From positions 126,001 through 190,000 of IMG/VR virus record IMGVR_UViG_3300042934_000547: 64,000 nucleotides of DNA; one strand, written 5' to 3'. The DNA is from a virus. This document shows positions 26,608-36,019 of this stretch, in pieces. Under the pieces are notes generated by a model, which was not told where the DNA came from, ran no database searches, and saw nothing but the letters and a program-made list of their open reading frames with translations. Made by a program: the position numbers and the translations under genes. Each line of letters starts with the position of its first letter. Position 1 is the stretch's first letter.

Positions 26608-28107
26608 CTATGCATTTACTTTATTATAGAATTCAATTAATGAACGTTTGTATTCTGGATCATATTTATCTCTACCCAAATTGATAAAGTTGTTTAAGTT
26701 AACTAATGTATTCTTTGTTGGTAGGTAGTTAACGTATAACAATCCATCATTTCTGTTTATAATCATAGCTCTTCTTGGATTATAAACTAATAATGCTGTT
26801 TGATAGAACTTGTCGTTGATTATCAACTTAACGTTTAATACGTCACCGTCAAAGTCTGCTTGTAGTGATGGCAATATATCAAGTGGAACACCCATTGTGA
26901 AATTATAGCATATTCCAATAACATGCATTTGAATCATACTACCATATTCCAATGTAGGATTTCTGTTTATCATTACTGGAATTCCAAATGGGTATGAGTT
27001 GATAATACTATTAATGATACTTATCAATTCATAATTCTCTTTAAGTCTTCCAACACTCCATATCATGTAAGCATCATTAATACTGATACTTCTTCTATGT
27101 GCAATTATATTTATAATTTTCTGTTGCAACAAATCACACAATGTATAATATGATAGAGTTATTTGGTCAACCTTAAGTGAAGCATCTGGTTTGATAACAT
27201 TTCTTGCTGTAAAGTTATATTTACCACCATATGCTCTCCTTATCAATCCAGTTTTACCTGACAAAATTTCTTCAATATCTGCATATACGTTCATGAACTC
27301 ATCTTGAAGTTTTTGAAGATATTCAGGTATTGATGTTTTATATAGAGTTAATTTATTCCTGTTTATTCTAGCTGTATACATAGCCATATTATTAAAATTA
27401 CCATTGATATCATAATATTCTAATTGTATACCAGAGGTTTTTAATAATCTTAATAATGTAGTATAAACAGGTATACAGCTTGTAAATATTAAGTCTCTAT
27501 TCTTTATGATTTCTTCATATGCATCCTGTTTACTTTGGGTATTAGCCATTTTCTTATAAAATGTAATTATTTCATCGAATCGATTGATGAATTCATATAT
27601 CCCGATTCTAAAGAATGGTTCTTTATCTGGATCTGGAGTCTCTACCGGAATCTCAATTCCATCTGAGTTAAAGTTTTCATCTAGATTCATCATATTATTA
27701 AATGCTTTTTGACCAATAAAACTTTGTATAGTCTTATACATTATTGGATGAATTACTTTATATCCATGCTGTATTACCAACCATCCCGTATAAGCAAAAT
27801 TATCGTCAACAAATTTAACTTTAGTTTTACATTTCGGGCACAGTATTCCTTCATTACTACGTGAACGTAAATTACCACATTCACATTTGTGTCGATCGCC
27901 ATTTGGACTAATATCATCAACACCTCTACCATATCGACTAGAGAATATTCCATCTGGGTCTTTTAATGCTTTTTTGATACCTTGGGCACCAGTAATTATA
28001 AATCCGTTGTCTGTTTCTAAGTCTCGTTTACATTCTTCTTCAAAATTGATTTTTACCAATCTAGATTGGTATTCAATTTCGTTACTATGTCCGTAATCAT
28101 TATACAT
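26608..28107 (-). CDS. RNA polymerase beta' subunit, N-terminal part
   Basis: This 499-aa protein carries the first part of a multisubunit RNA polymerase beta' subunit. A zinc ribbon has Cys75, Cys77, Cys90 and Cys93 (CECG and CPKC). The metal-binding active-site loop ADFDGD is at 417-422, preceded by PVMINRNPTLEYGSM as in the bacterial enzyme. The protein stops about 77 residues after the catalytic loop; the continuation is in the gene at 28829-30025. Split beta' subunits are known from phiKZ-like and AR9/PBS1-like jumbo phages. It would transcribe phage genes from phage-specific promoters. A GGGAG site precedes the ATG. Confidence 0.93.
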   Translation of the reverse strand: MYNDYGHSNEIEYQSRLVKINFEEECKRDLETDNGFIITGAQGIKKALKDPDGIFSSRYGRGVDDISPNGDRHKCECGNLRSRSNEGILCPKCKTKVKFVDDNFAYTGWLVIQHGYKVIHPIMYKTIQSFIGQKAFNNMMNLDENFNSDGIEIPVETPDPDKEPFFRIGIYEFINRFDEIITFYKKMANTQSKQDAYEEIIKNRDLIFTSCIPVYTTLLRLLKTSGIQLEYYDINGNFNNMAMYTARINRNKLTLYKTSIPEYLQKLQDEFMNVYADIEEILSGKTGLIRRAYGGKYNFTARNVIKPDASLKVDQITLSYYTLCDLLQQKIINIIAHRRSISINDAYMIWSVGRLKENYELISIINSIINSYPFGIPVMINRNPTLEYGSMIQMHVIGICYNFTMGVPLDILPSLQADFDGDVLNVKLIINDKFYQTALLVYNPRRAMIINRNDGLLYVNYLPTKNTLVNLNNFINLGRDKYDPEYKRSLIEFYNKVNA

Positions 28108-28187
28108 CTTGTCTCTTCTCCCTATATTTATATTTTTAAGTCTCTTTACCTTAACATATAGTTTTTACTCTTTTAATTTTCTATTAT

Positions 28188-28198
28188 TATAATATATA
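28188..28198 (-). promoter_or_regulatory. Phage promoter motif (copy 7)
   Basis: The minus-strand core AAATATATATTATAAT lies about 80 bp upstream of the beta' N-terminal gene, so the polymerase may be expressed from a promoter of the same class. Confidence 0.6.
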
Positions 28199-28239
28199 TT
28201 TGTAAAACAAATTATTAATGGTAAAGGAGGGAGTTATTA

Positions 28240-28794
28240 ATGATATTCAAAAAATACAAAATAACATGTCCATTTGGACCACGTTCAATAAAGGTGAATG
28301 GTAAAGTTGATAATAGAAACCATAATGGTATTGATTTTGTAGCTATTGGAGATACAACCGTTTATTCCCCAATATCTGGTAAAGTGATAACCAGTCAATA
28401 CATTACAGATAAGAATAATAGTCTATGGCAATATGGAAATTATGTATGCATTCAAAGTGCCGATAATCATGTTCACTATTTCGCACATCTAGCATCGAGA
28501 TATGTTAGGGTTGGCGATTTTGTTCAGCAAGGTCAAAGTATAGGAGTTATGGGTAATACTGGATATAGTACTGGTGCCCATACACATTACGGTATAAAAA
28601 GTCCAGTTTCAAATAAATTTATCAATCCAATTGATTATTACAATACAGTTCGACAAGCTCAATCGATGGGTTCTGCATCACAAGGTAATTCAGGTGGATT
28701 AGATGTATTTGGATATAATAAACTAGAAAAAGGTATCCAAGATATAATGGCTATTTCAATAGAGCAAGCACTTAATCAAAGACTTAAAAAATAA
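28240..28794 (+). CDS. M23-family peptidase, probable endolysin
   Basis: This is a 184-aa zinc metallopeptidase of the M23 (lysostaphin) family, expected to cut peptidoglycan cross-links. The zinc ligands are visible: His28 and Asp32 in NHNGID, His83 in YFAHL, and His114/His116 in GAHTHYGI. There is no signal peptide, so export needs a holin or tail delivery. The C-terminal 45 residues are a Ser/Gly linker and helix. AAAGGAGGG precedes the ATG, and the gene lies alone on the plus strand between two beta' gene pieces. Confidence 0.92.
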   Translation: MIFKKYKITCPFGPRSIKVNGKVDNRNHNGIDFVAIGDTTVYSPISGKVITSQYITDKNNSLWQYGNYVCIQSADNHVHYFAHLASRYVRVGDFVQQGQSIGVMGNTGYSTGAHTHYGIKSPVSNKFINPIDYYNTVRQAQSMGSASQGNSGGLDVFGYNKLEKGIQDIMAISIEQALNQRLKK

Positions 28795-28795
28795 A

Positions 28796-28819
28796 GGAGT
28801 AGACTTATAAGTCTACTCC
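28796..28819. terminator. Bidirectional terminator
   Basis: The stem GGAGTAGACT / AGTCTACTCC, with T-rich flanks on both sides, separates convergent genes. Confidence 0.85.
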
Positions 28820-28828
28820 CATTTTTAT

Positions 28829-30025
28829 TTACCAAATTTTAGTCACATCAACGTCAAATATTCTTATTGTAGAGTCATGGAATTTTTTCATATTTTTCTG
28901 CATTATCGTATTAGGGTATCCAACTGTTGTCATACCTATTTTAGTAATTCCTATACGTTTAAATAATGTAGAAGAACATGTTTGACATATACCATCCTTA
29001 CATTCACACATAGAACTATAACGCATTTTGACTTTCTTCCCAATATATTTATTCATATTGTCGGTTGTTAATTCTACTAGTTTAGTTCCTTCGATTATAT
29101 ATCCATAAATCCAACCTCTAATATTTCCATCAGTCAGTGCTACATCAATATACCTGTCCGTGTGACAATCATTAGTTTCAGATTGCACAACATGTTGTAG
29201 AGCCCTTATGAATAACTTAACCCAGTATCCACCAATAGCAGTATTGTTTGATTTCGCATATACCCCTGCTACAAGTGAGTTACCAAATAAGACATATTCA
29301 TCTTTAGAGATTCCATCCATATATGAGCTAACCCCAACATCGAAACCTTTAACTGGATCTATATTTTTAATAGCACCCTTCATTATGTAAATATTCTTGA
29401 AATGGTTATCAATAGAACCTTTTGCACCAGATTTAAATTGTTCCAGTCCCTCATCATTTGGACCTAGGATATTTATAGCTTCATTAGTTAACTCTTTTTC
29501 AATCTTGTCTGATACCTTAAAGTCGCCTTTTTCTAAAGCTTCTTTATTCTCCTTGATAAGTTTCTTCTTCTTGGTTCTAATTTTATCAGAAACTCTAAAG
29601 AAGTTCTCAGAATAATGAGAAGATAGAACAAAAATAAATGATAAGAAAAATTGATATTTATCTTCATATCTAACGAGTTGTTCAGCTGTGATTTTATCCT
29701 CATTTAGTGCAAATGATAGTTTTTCATCAAGTTTCTCATATAATTTCTGAGTTAATGGTTCATTGATATATCCCAAAACATTACTCACATCTTCGATAAA
29801 GTATTTATTAAATACCCATATCCCGAGTGTGGTCTTACATGGTTTGGTATTCTTTTTAACTTTCCCATACTTTCCAGCAGGTATAATGATAGTGTCCTGT
29901 GGATCATATTTGCGAACTTCATTTAAGAATCCAAAGTTTTTAATAATGAATGTTCTAGTTACATCTTTTTCTTCAATATTTAAGAAGTAATTTAGAGTAG
30001 TTTTATCAGTTATCATTTTCGCCAT
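28829..30025 (-). CDS. RNA polymerase beta' subunit, middle/C-terminal part
   Basis: This 398-aa protein aligns by eye to bacterial beta' from TTVGR (here TTLGI, 65-69) through SGARG (SGAKG, 199-203) and the bridge-helix/trigger-loop region (SYMDGISKDEYVLFGNS, 234-250) to the second zinc site. Cys287, Cys340/342, Cys347 and Cys350 match the second zinc site. It ends with KKFHDSTI, the counterpart of the MRTFH motif, so the canonical beta' C-terminal domain is absent here. The start at 30025 follows AAGGAG by 8 bases. It is the last gene of a unit with two virion-type genes. Confidence 0.9.
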   Translation of the reverse strand: MAKMITDKTTLNYFLNIEEKDVTRTFIIKNFGFLNEVRKYDPQDTIIIPAGKYGKVKKNTKPCKTTLGIWVFNKYFIEDVSNVLGYINEPLTQKLYEKLDEKLSFALNEDKITAEQLVRYEDKYQFFLSFIFVLSSHYSENFFRVSDKIRTKKKKLIKENKEALEKGDFKVSDKIEKELTNEAINILGPNDEGLEQFKSGAKGSIDNHFKNIYIMKGAIKNIDPVKGFDVGVSSYMDGISKDEYVLFGNSLVAGVYAKSNNTAIGGYWVKLFIRALQHVVQSETNDCHTDRYIDVALTDGNIRGWIYGYIIEGTKLVELTTDNMNKYIGKKVKMRYSSMCECKDGICQTCSSTLFKRIGITKIGMTTVGYPNTIMQKNMKKFHDSTIRIFDVDVTKIW

Positions 30026-30041
30026 AACTATCACTCCTTAA

Positions 30042-30866
30042 TTAGAAGAATAACTGATAAATTATATCCAGTGCTTTACCATCTTCTATAAGGAATTCAG
30101 TCATGAAGTGAACTAATGTAACTGGTCTAATTCTAGTATATTTAGCACCAGTTGGAGTCGTCTCTTTTAATGCACTACATAAATGCATAGAACTAACCAT
30201 ACAATCCAAAGGTCTACCAATTAAATTGAAATGTTCCTTGAAATCGTCAACAGTAACTGACATTATCAATTCGCTATATGTATCAATCGGTTTAGTGGTT
30301 GGCTCGTATAACGTAGTAAGAACTGTATTGTCAGATATTCTTCTAAATTGTGGAATATCATCAAATTCTTTAAAATAATACTTATCCAATCCGTCAATAG
30401 TTTTCTTTCCTGTGTATTTAGAATCAATACTTGTTCCAGTAGGAACACATCTAAACGGTAACAAATCAGCTGGTGCGATTCTTGAATTATACTCAGTTTT
30501 CTTACGAGCATTCGCAGCATTATCGCATCCAGTATTTGCCATACAGAATAAATATACTTTTTCAGCTGCTGTTATTTCTGTACTAGGAATAGTACCCTTA
30601 TCATTTAAATTTAGGTCTAAATCGTAGTAAACTAAACTAGCTGCTGGTGGTACATAACCTAACCATTTTTCTGCATTGAACATACTTCCATTAATATTTA
30701 CAATATTGGTTGTTTCGTGTTCATCAACAATCTTACCATTCTTTTTACTTTTAAATAATACCTTGTTTTGACGATACCTAACTTCATCACCAGAACCAAC
30801 ACCGTTGATTTGATAATCGTCATTTAGTTTTAATATATCTCTTTGTAATAAAATCTTTTTAGACAT
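30042..30866 (-). CDS. Hypothetical, probable virion protein (274 aa)
   Basis: This 274-aa mixed alpha/beta protein has a GAGGTGAGG site and an 8-bp overlap with the large gene upstream, and it is followed 17 bp before the end by the beta' gene. No motif is recognised. Co-transcription with a baseplate-like protein and an RNA polymerase part suggests a late/virion set. Confidence 0.8.
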   Translation of the reverse strand: MSKKILLQRDILKLNDDYQINGVGSGDEVRYRQNKVLFKSKKNGKIVDEHETTNIVNINGSMFNAEKWLGYVPPAASLVYYDLDLNLNDKGTIPSTEITAAEKVYLFCMANTGCDNAANARKKTEYNSRIAPADLLPFRCVPTGTSIDSKYTGKKTIDGLDKYYFKEFDDIPQFRRISDNTVLTTLYEPTTKPIDTYSELIMSVTVDDFKEHFNLIGRPLDCMVSSMHLCSALKETTPTGAKYTRIRPVTLVHFMTEFLIEDGKALDIIYQLFF

Positions 30867-33162
30867 TTATCCTCACCTCATCTATATAAAAATTATCTCT
30901 TGGTCTTACATTATCCTTAAATATTAACTTTGAAACAACGATTGGGTTTTCTTCATACATACTAGTTTTGTCGTGGTCTTTAAACGTAAGGCTTCCATGA
31001 ATACCAGCAATCTTATCATATATTTTAACTTGATTTTCCGTTTTATCTTTAAATATATACATATTAGAGATATTGGAAATATCAATCATATACGATTTGA
31101 AGAATGAAAGTATCTCGTATATATATCTAGAAATAGGATATATAGTTATAACTGGGATTGAATGCGATACGTATTTGAAATGACCTTCTTTTAGTAGCTC
31201 CTCGATAGCAAAAATGATATTTACGGATGCTTCATTTAGAATAGATTTAACCTCCTCAATATCTTTATCAATCACTTGATTAACAACTTCATACAATAGT
31301 GGGTCATTATATTGAATGAATTCACTATACGTATTTGCTATTCTACCTAGTTCATCAATATAAAAAACCTCTTTGTTTACTTTTGTATACATCAATGCAT
31401 CATGTATTTGTTTATATAGTTGATAGGTTCTGTGATCACTTGTGTTTTCCATGACACTAACCAAATGATTATAAACCTTTTCATTACTTAAATACACATC
31501 CATGACTTCGTTAAATGATAAAAATCTATCTTTAGGAATAATAAAATTATCTAGCATGAAATCAGCATTAGTAAACCCATTATCCCTTATTATTTGACTT
31601 AACTCGGTTAAATCTGCTTCAAAGTTAAATCCTTTGATTTGTAATATATCTGCCGTATCTGTAAAAATAGTATCAACAATTCCATATTTAGCGTATATTG
31701 TATAAAATAGGAATGATACTAAATCTATAATACGAAATTCGTGACCAGCACCTATTTCTGGAACTCTACAAGTTAAAGTTTCCACTAAATGCCCACTATT
31801 GACAATAGTATTGAATAAATAACAAAATTCAAATTCCAACACATTCATATCATATAATGTATTGATACTGATGTATTTAGATAGGTCAATGTTAAATTCC
31901 TGCTCTAATATTTTTTGTTTTATTACAGCTGGGTCTTCTCCACCTGTCCAATAGTAGTCTGAGCTGGTTACAGATTCATAACTTTCTAAAGACTTTTTAT
32001 CGAAGATATATTCATTGATATCTTTACCTACCTGAACTTTAAGAAATTCAAGTGAATAGTTTTTATCATAATCTTCTTTAGTTTCTCCGGTTTCTGGATC
32101 TTGAATATATTCTAAGACGAAATTACCACTTTCATCAAGTTTCCTATTACGAATTAGATAATATTGGAAAACCTTGATATTCTCAAATCCAAATAAGTTA
32201 CATACATCTATTACGTTTGTATTAGATGATTTATACTTGATAAATCTATTTAGATTCTGCATCATTAATCTACGATATTTACTTGGTATTGTATTAAAAG
32301 ACGGTAACCCGTTAGAGGCAAATATTTCATTCATTGTCTCTCTATCAAAGAAATCTTGTCTAATAAACATTTCCGGTAAATCGAGTATGACTTCATTCAT
32401 TGTCTGTATTTTGATAAACATTTCGATGAATTCATCATAATAAACAGAACTCAACTTTAATGCTTCAGAATAAACAGCCTTTAATGTATAGTGAATTTGC
32501 TGTTTTAATTTTTCTAAGTATAAGTTCCTAATATTCTCCATCTCAATGGTAGGAACAAATAGGATGTCAAGCTTTTTAGCCTTTCTAGCAGTATAATATG
32601 ATATTGATTTCGAACCTAAATAATTTAAATACTTTTCATCTGGATTCAATGCTATAAGATTTTTGATAACTCCTATTTTTTCTAATGTATCATATTGAGC
32701 TACATTTAATTGATGAAAAAATAAATTGTTATCAACTAAATCTCCACTGTAATAATCTCCGACTAATATTCCATCTTCACCAATGGGAGGAATACCATGG
32801 AGCATTCTATAATATGGATTTAAATCTTGGTAATTCTTTATCATATATAGACGCATTTCTTCAACTAAGATATTTCGTTTGAGTGGTGGAATTTTATTCT
32901 TATCAGCTATACATTCGTCAATTAATGGACCATCATCAAGTATTTTTAGTAATACCTCTCTAGGATACACATCCCATGTATTAAAATTTACTTTAAATTC
33001 ATTCCATGTGATAAATTTATCGCCCTCACGGATACTATCAACCGTTTCGTTGTTTATTGCCTTATCTTTATTTTTAAGAACAGTTCCAAATACCAGAATT
33101 TTTAGATTATGGACAATATTATCCATGACACTATTACTGGTATAAATCTTATTAATATCCAT
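30859..33162 (-). CDS. Large virion/baseplate-like protein (767 aa)
   Basis: This 767-aa protein has the segment NPYYRMLHGIPPIGE (about 117-131), and later FIKYKSSNTNVIDVCNLFGF (about 317-336), both of which I associate with large structural, probably baseplate, proteins of Firmicutes phages. The rest is mixed helical, without membrane segments. No RNA polymerase beta motif was found, so it is not a missing polymerase subunit. An AAAGGAGAGG site is present. It heads the operon that ends with the beta' C-terminal gene. Confidence 0.8.
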   Translation of the reverse strand: MDINKIYTSNSVMDNIVHNLKILVFGTVLKNKDKAINNETVDSIREGDKFITWNEFKVNFNTWDVYPREVLLKILDDGPLIDECIADKNKIPPLKRNILVEEMRLYMIKNYQDLNPYYRMLHGIPPIGEDGILVGDYYSGDLVDNNLFFHQLNVAQYDTLEKIGVIKNLIALNPDEKYLNYLGSKSISYYTARKAKKLDILFVPTIEMENIRNLYLEKLKQQIHYTLKAVYSEALKLSSVYYDEFIEMFIKIQTMNEVILDLPEMFIRQDFFDRETMNEIFASNGLPSFNTIPSKYRRLMMQNLNRFIKYKSSNTNVIDVCNLFGFENIKVFQYYLIRNRKLDESGNFVLEYIQDPETGETKEDYDKNYSLEFLKVQVGKDINEYIFDKKSLESYESVTSSDYYWTGGEDPAVIKQKILEQEFNIDLSKYISINTLYDMNVLEFEFCYLFNTIVNSGHLVETLTCRVPEIGAGHEFRIIDLVSFLFYTIYAKYGIVDTIFTDTADILQIKGFNFEADLTELSQIIRDNGFTNADFMLDNFIIPKDRFLSFNEVMDVYLSNEKVYNHLVSVMENTSDHRTYQLYKQIHDALMYTKVNKEVFYIDELGRIANTYSEFIQYNDPLLYEVVNQVIDKDIEEVKSILNEASVNIIFAIEELLKEGHFKYVSHSIPVITIYPISRYIYEILSFFKSYMIDISNISNMYIFKDKTENQVKIYDKIAGIHGSLTFKDHDKTSMYEENPIVVSKLIFKDNVRPRDNFYIDEVRINV

Positions 33163-33242
33163 ATTCCTCTCCTTTCATTGTATTTTTGCTTATATATATG
33201 TTTTCTTAAACATTTCTATAATACCATAGGGAGGGTTTGAAT

Positions 33243-33899
33243 ATGGAAGAATTAAATCAAATAATGAAACAAGAACCTATTAATGATAATCCGTTTTTGT
33301 ATTCACCAGAAGATGATATATCGATATTTTTTGCACAAACAAGAGAGACACTATACAATAGTGAATTATACAATAACTTCGTAAATAATGCTGTAAAAGT
33401 ATTCAGAAGTTCAAAAACTTACAAGAATTATAAGAGTTATTTAATGGAAATGGGATTGAATAGATGTCAGCATTTTAGTAATATAATTGCTGATGAAATG
33501 GCTGAGGTAGAATTACATCACAATATGCTTACATTACACGATATAGCTCTTATCATTTGTGAGCATGTTCTTAATACTATAGGTCAAATAACAACTTTCC
33601 AGTTACGTCAATTAATTAAAGAGGAACATAAGCAAAATCATGTGCAGATAGTAATGCTATCAAAAACGCCACATCAGATGTATACTAATACTGACCAAAT
33701 GTTTTACCATCCAGATAATACATTCGGAGATTGGGAATCATTCGTATTCAGATATAGATATGGAATTACATTTGATATAGCTAATAAACTTATTGCTTAT
33801 ATTGGATTAATACAGTCAGAAAAGAATTCATATGATAATAATGCTTTAAAATTAAGAGATGAGATATTGTCATTTGCTTATCAAAACGCAGAAATATAA
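33243..33899 (+). CDS. His-His/TPH-motif protein A (218 aa)
   Basis: This 218-aa protein is a diverged paralogue of the gene at 43381-44154. Shared features in order are NRC (73-75), LHHNMLTLHDI (91-101, with His92-His93), TPHQMYTN (142-149) and GDWESFVFRY. The double His on a strand followed by a second His-bearing motif is reminiscent of HNH or other zinc-dependent nuclease sites, but the function is unproven. The ATG at 33243 follows GGAGGG; the TTG two codons upstream is too close to it. It is a single plus-strand gene. Confidence 0.8.
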   Translation: MEELNQIMKQEPINDNPFLYSPEDDISIFFAQTRETLYNSELYNNFVNNAVKVFRSSKTYKNYKSYLMEMGLNRCQHFSNIIADEMAEVELHHNMLTLHDIALIICEHVLNTIGQITTFQLRQLIKEEHKQNHVQIVMLSKTPHQMYTNTDQMFYHPDNTFGDWESFVFRYRYGITFDIANKLIAYIGLIQSEKNSYDNNALKLRDEILSFAYQNAEI

Positions 33900-33912
33900 A
33901 AAAAAAAATAAA

Positions 33913-33934
33913 GTGGAACTCGTTTGAGTTCCAC
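33913..33934. terminator. Bidirectional terminator
   Basis: The stem GTGGAACTC / GAGTTCCAC has a long A-run on its left and T-rich sequence on its right, between convergent genes. Confidence 0.9.
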
Positions 33935-33938
33935 CATT

Positions 33939-34397
33939 TTATTCTTGATTTGCATTTATTAAGGTAACCTTTGTTTGACTCACAAATTTATTGTGTTTAT
34001 TTATACAATCACCCAATTGAAGTCTAATCTTTGGGGTTAGAATCAAATGTATATTTTCCTCATTATATACAATACTTATTCTATGTAAGAGTACAGGTGA
34101 TATATTATTTACGATTTGGGTTTTAACCTCATCCAATATTTCAACTTCCTGTTCATCCTTAATAACTGCTCGGTTATAATATATGAAGAGAAATTCTTCA
34201 ATCGTTTCTCTTATAAAAGCATTGAATAAAAGTATATCATCACCAACGCCTTCATAATTAAACTGGGCTAATTCATGATCTCTTTGTAATGAAGCAATTC
34301 TAAATTTGTTAATCTGATTTACGTACAATATAGCCACTATCAATAAACCGACGAGTGTAACCCATATTATGCATAATAAAGTTAAAATTAAATTCAT
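33939..34397 (-). CDS. Single-pass membrane protein (152 aa)
   Basis: An N-terminal transmembrane segment (2-28, LILTLLCIIWVTLVGLLIVAI) is followed by a soluble alpha/beta domain. AGGATGTG precedes the ATG. It is co-transcribed with the two-TM protein upstream (11-bp gap), which carries the structured leader. Function is unknown. Confidence 0.8.
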   Translation of the reverse strand: MNLILTLLCIIWVTLVGLLIVAILYVNQINKFRIASLQRDHELAQFNYEGVGDDILLFNAFIRETIEEFLFIYYNRAVIKDEQEVEILDEVKTQIVNNISPVLLHRISIVYNEENIHLILTPKIRLQLGDCINKHNKFVSQTKVTLINANQE

Positions 34398-34408
34398 ACT
34401 ATCACATC

Positions 34409-34858
34409 CTATTTACGTATTTTACACCATAATACAATTACATAAATGATTGAAACTAAAACTACACAAACCGTAAATATCACCGAAAACATACCATACA
34501 ATACCAATGGTTCTAAACCACTACCAACAATAAGTTCCGATGTTAATTGGTATTGTGCACTTGCCATTGCAACACATGTTGATACAAAGCCAAGTACCAC
34601 AGAAATCCACATCATTGCATTAATCTTAGATGCTGCATATCTGTATTTAATATTGTTAGATTCTTTATCTGAATAAGTATTAACTGTCTTACAATTTTCT
34701 TTTTGGGTCAACGATGGTAATTCTATATTACCTGTTGATTCTGATAGTAACTCATTTATTCCATTTAGCATACTATCATAAGCAGCTCTTAAACTGTTAT
34801 AGTCTTCCACTGATACATATTTTTGTACTTTAACGTTTTCTTGTTCAACTGAACTCAT
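34409..34858 (-). CDS. Two-TM membrane protein (149 aa)
   Basis: A soluble N-terminal half of about 75 residues is followed by two transmembrane segments (about 78-98 and 119-143) and a basic end (WCKIRK). GGAGG precedes the ATG. Its mRNA begins with the structured leader at 34879-34938, which recurs upstream of another small membrane protein at 54856. Function is unknown. Confidence 0.8.
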   Translation of the reverse strand: MSSVEQENVKVQKYVSVEDYNSLRAAYDSMLNGINELLSESTGNIELPSLTQKENCKTVNTYSDKESNNIKYRYAASKINAMMWISVVLGFVSTCVAMASAQYQLTSELIVGSGLEPLVLYGMFSVIFTVCVVLVSIIYVIVLWCKIRK

Positions 34859-34878
34859 TTTAAACCTCCAAATTACAC

Positions 34879-34938
34879 CTCACTTCTTTATAGAAGAATA
34901 GTTACGTGAGTTATATATCCAACCAAGGATATATTTCG
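34879..34938 (-). ncRNA. Structured 5' leader element, copy 1
   Basis: On the minus strand: a hairpin ATATATCC-TTGGTT-GGATATAT (34913-34934), then CTCAC...GTGAG (34879-34910) enclosing an inner TTCTT/AAGAA-type helix. The same element follows a promoter at 54778-54838 with compensatory changes in the first stem. It lies between promoter and ribosome site, so a cis-regulatory RNA is likely. Confidence 0.6.
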
Positions 34939-34959
34939 ATTATATTATTTACTATTCAA

Positions 34960-34997
34960 TTCTATAATATATATTTAAAAATACTAATTTTTACATC
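34960..34997 (-). promoter_or_regulatory. Phage promoter motif (copy 8)
   Basis: On the minus strand: GTAAAAATTAG, then AAATATATATTATAGAATTG (core 34963-34973). It starts the transcript carrying the structured leader. Confidence 0.75.
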
Positions 34998-35005
34998 TGT
35001 TATAA

Positions 35006-35251
35006 TTATGGGTATGGACTCAATCTTGGTGGACGCATGTTTGGCTTGCATAATGGTTCACCATATTGATTATTGATTATAGTTTTAAGTGCCTTAATTT
35101 GTCCTTCATAATATGCCTTCATAGCATTATATTCTTCAAGTGTTACAGTTTTAGTTTGTCTGTTTTTAGATTTAAATCCCTGTGTGTTTATCATAACTTT
35201 ATCTATTTCTTCTTGTAAACTAGGAATTGCTGGTTCATTAAACATATCCAT
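35006..35251 (-). CDS. Hypothetical small protein (81 aa)
   Basis: This 81-aa protein has a central helix with coiled-coil character (about 35-65) and a Pro/Arg-rich end. GAGAGGAAG precedes the ATG. It ends just before the promoter at 34960 and is probably the last gene of the run from 41229. Confidence 0.7.
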   Translation of the reverse strand: MDMFNEPAIPSLQEEIDKVMINTQGFKSKNRQTKTVTLEEYNAMKAYYEGQIKALKTIINNQYGEPLCKPNMRPPRLSPYP

Positions 35252-35260
35252 TCTTCCTCT

Positions 35261-36019
35261 CTAATAATATATTTTTGACAGAAACTTATTTAATTCTGTT
35301 AGTATCTTCTTATTATAACCAATTTTAATATTATTAACATCATCGCAAGTATTTACACCATACTTGTTATATATATTAAATTTGCTGGTATGATTAAGTT
35401 CTCTATAATAATTCACATTCAAACTTCTATTACTATATTGCTGATAAAAGAATCGTGAATTGACTATAGCTTGTGCTACATTACCCGTCATCACTAAGTA
35501 ATATATATGACATATAAAATCTAACATATAATCTTTATGTAATTCGAGAAATGTATCTTTTATACCCTTGATATCAAGTTTTTCTGTATCAGCCATAATA
35601 TCATATTGATAATACGTCTCTAATGCTCCAATCCTATTAAATAGATTATATCTGTTTTTCTCAATAAAATTAATGTTATCGAATTGTGTAACCATAGGTT
35701 TTCGATTTACCAGAAACACAGCATCATTCTTTACCGATAGTATGTCATCAGGTAGTATGTTATTTATTGAAATGAAGTTATCAACTACTTCTGTAAATCC
35801 ACTTGACAATGCTTCTGATAGCTCCTTATTATTTTGAATCAATAAACCAACCTTACGATTACGTTCTTCTTTGGGTAATATCTTTAATGCATCATACAAA
35901 TTATCTTCTATCAATCCATATCGTTTCATTACATTGATATTACCTTGTTGTATATCATATTCATAAATAAATTTATTAACAATGAATTCATAATTTGGAT
36001 TAATATAAAATTTGCCCAT
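35261..36019 (-). CDS. Hypothetical protein (252 aa)
   Basis: This is a 252-aa protein, Asn/Tyr/Ile-rich, with a recognisable core PDDILSVKNDAVFLVNRK (about 90-107) that looks like a beta-hairpin with conserved Lys and Asp. I do not recognise the family. The start abuts the stop of the upstream gene. It belongs to a five-gene cluster of unknown function (35261-37935). Confidence 0.75.
   Translation of the reverse strand: MGKFYINPNYEFIVNKFIYEYDIQQGNINVMKRYGLIEDNLYDALKILPKEERNRKVGLLIQNNKELSEALSSGFTEVVDNFISINNILPDDILSVKNDAVFLVNRKPMVTQFDNINFIEKNRYNLFNRIGALETYYQYDIMADTEKLDIKGIKDTFLELHKDYMLDFICHIYYLVMTGNVAQAIVNSRFFYQQYSNRSLNVNYYRELNHTSKFNIYNKYGVNTCDDVNNIKIGYNKKILTELNKFLSKIYY

Noticed and set aside
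30859-33162. Possible RNA polymerase beta subunit next to the beta' gene
   Set aside because: None of the beta-subunit motifs is present; the sequence instead has structural-protein segments such as NPYYRMLHGIPP.
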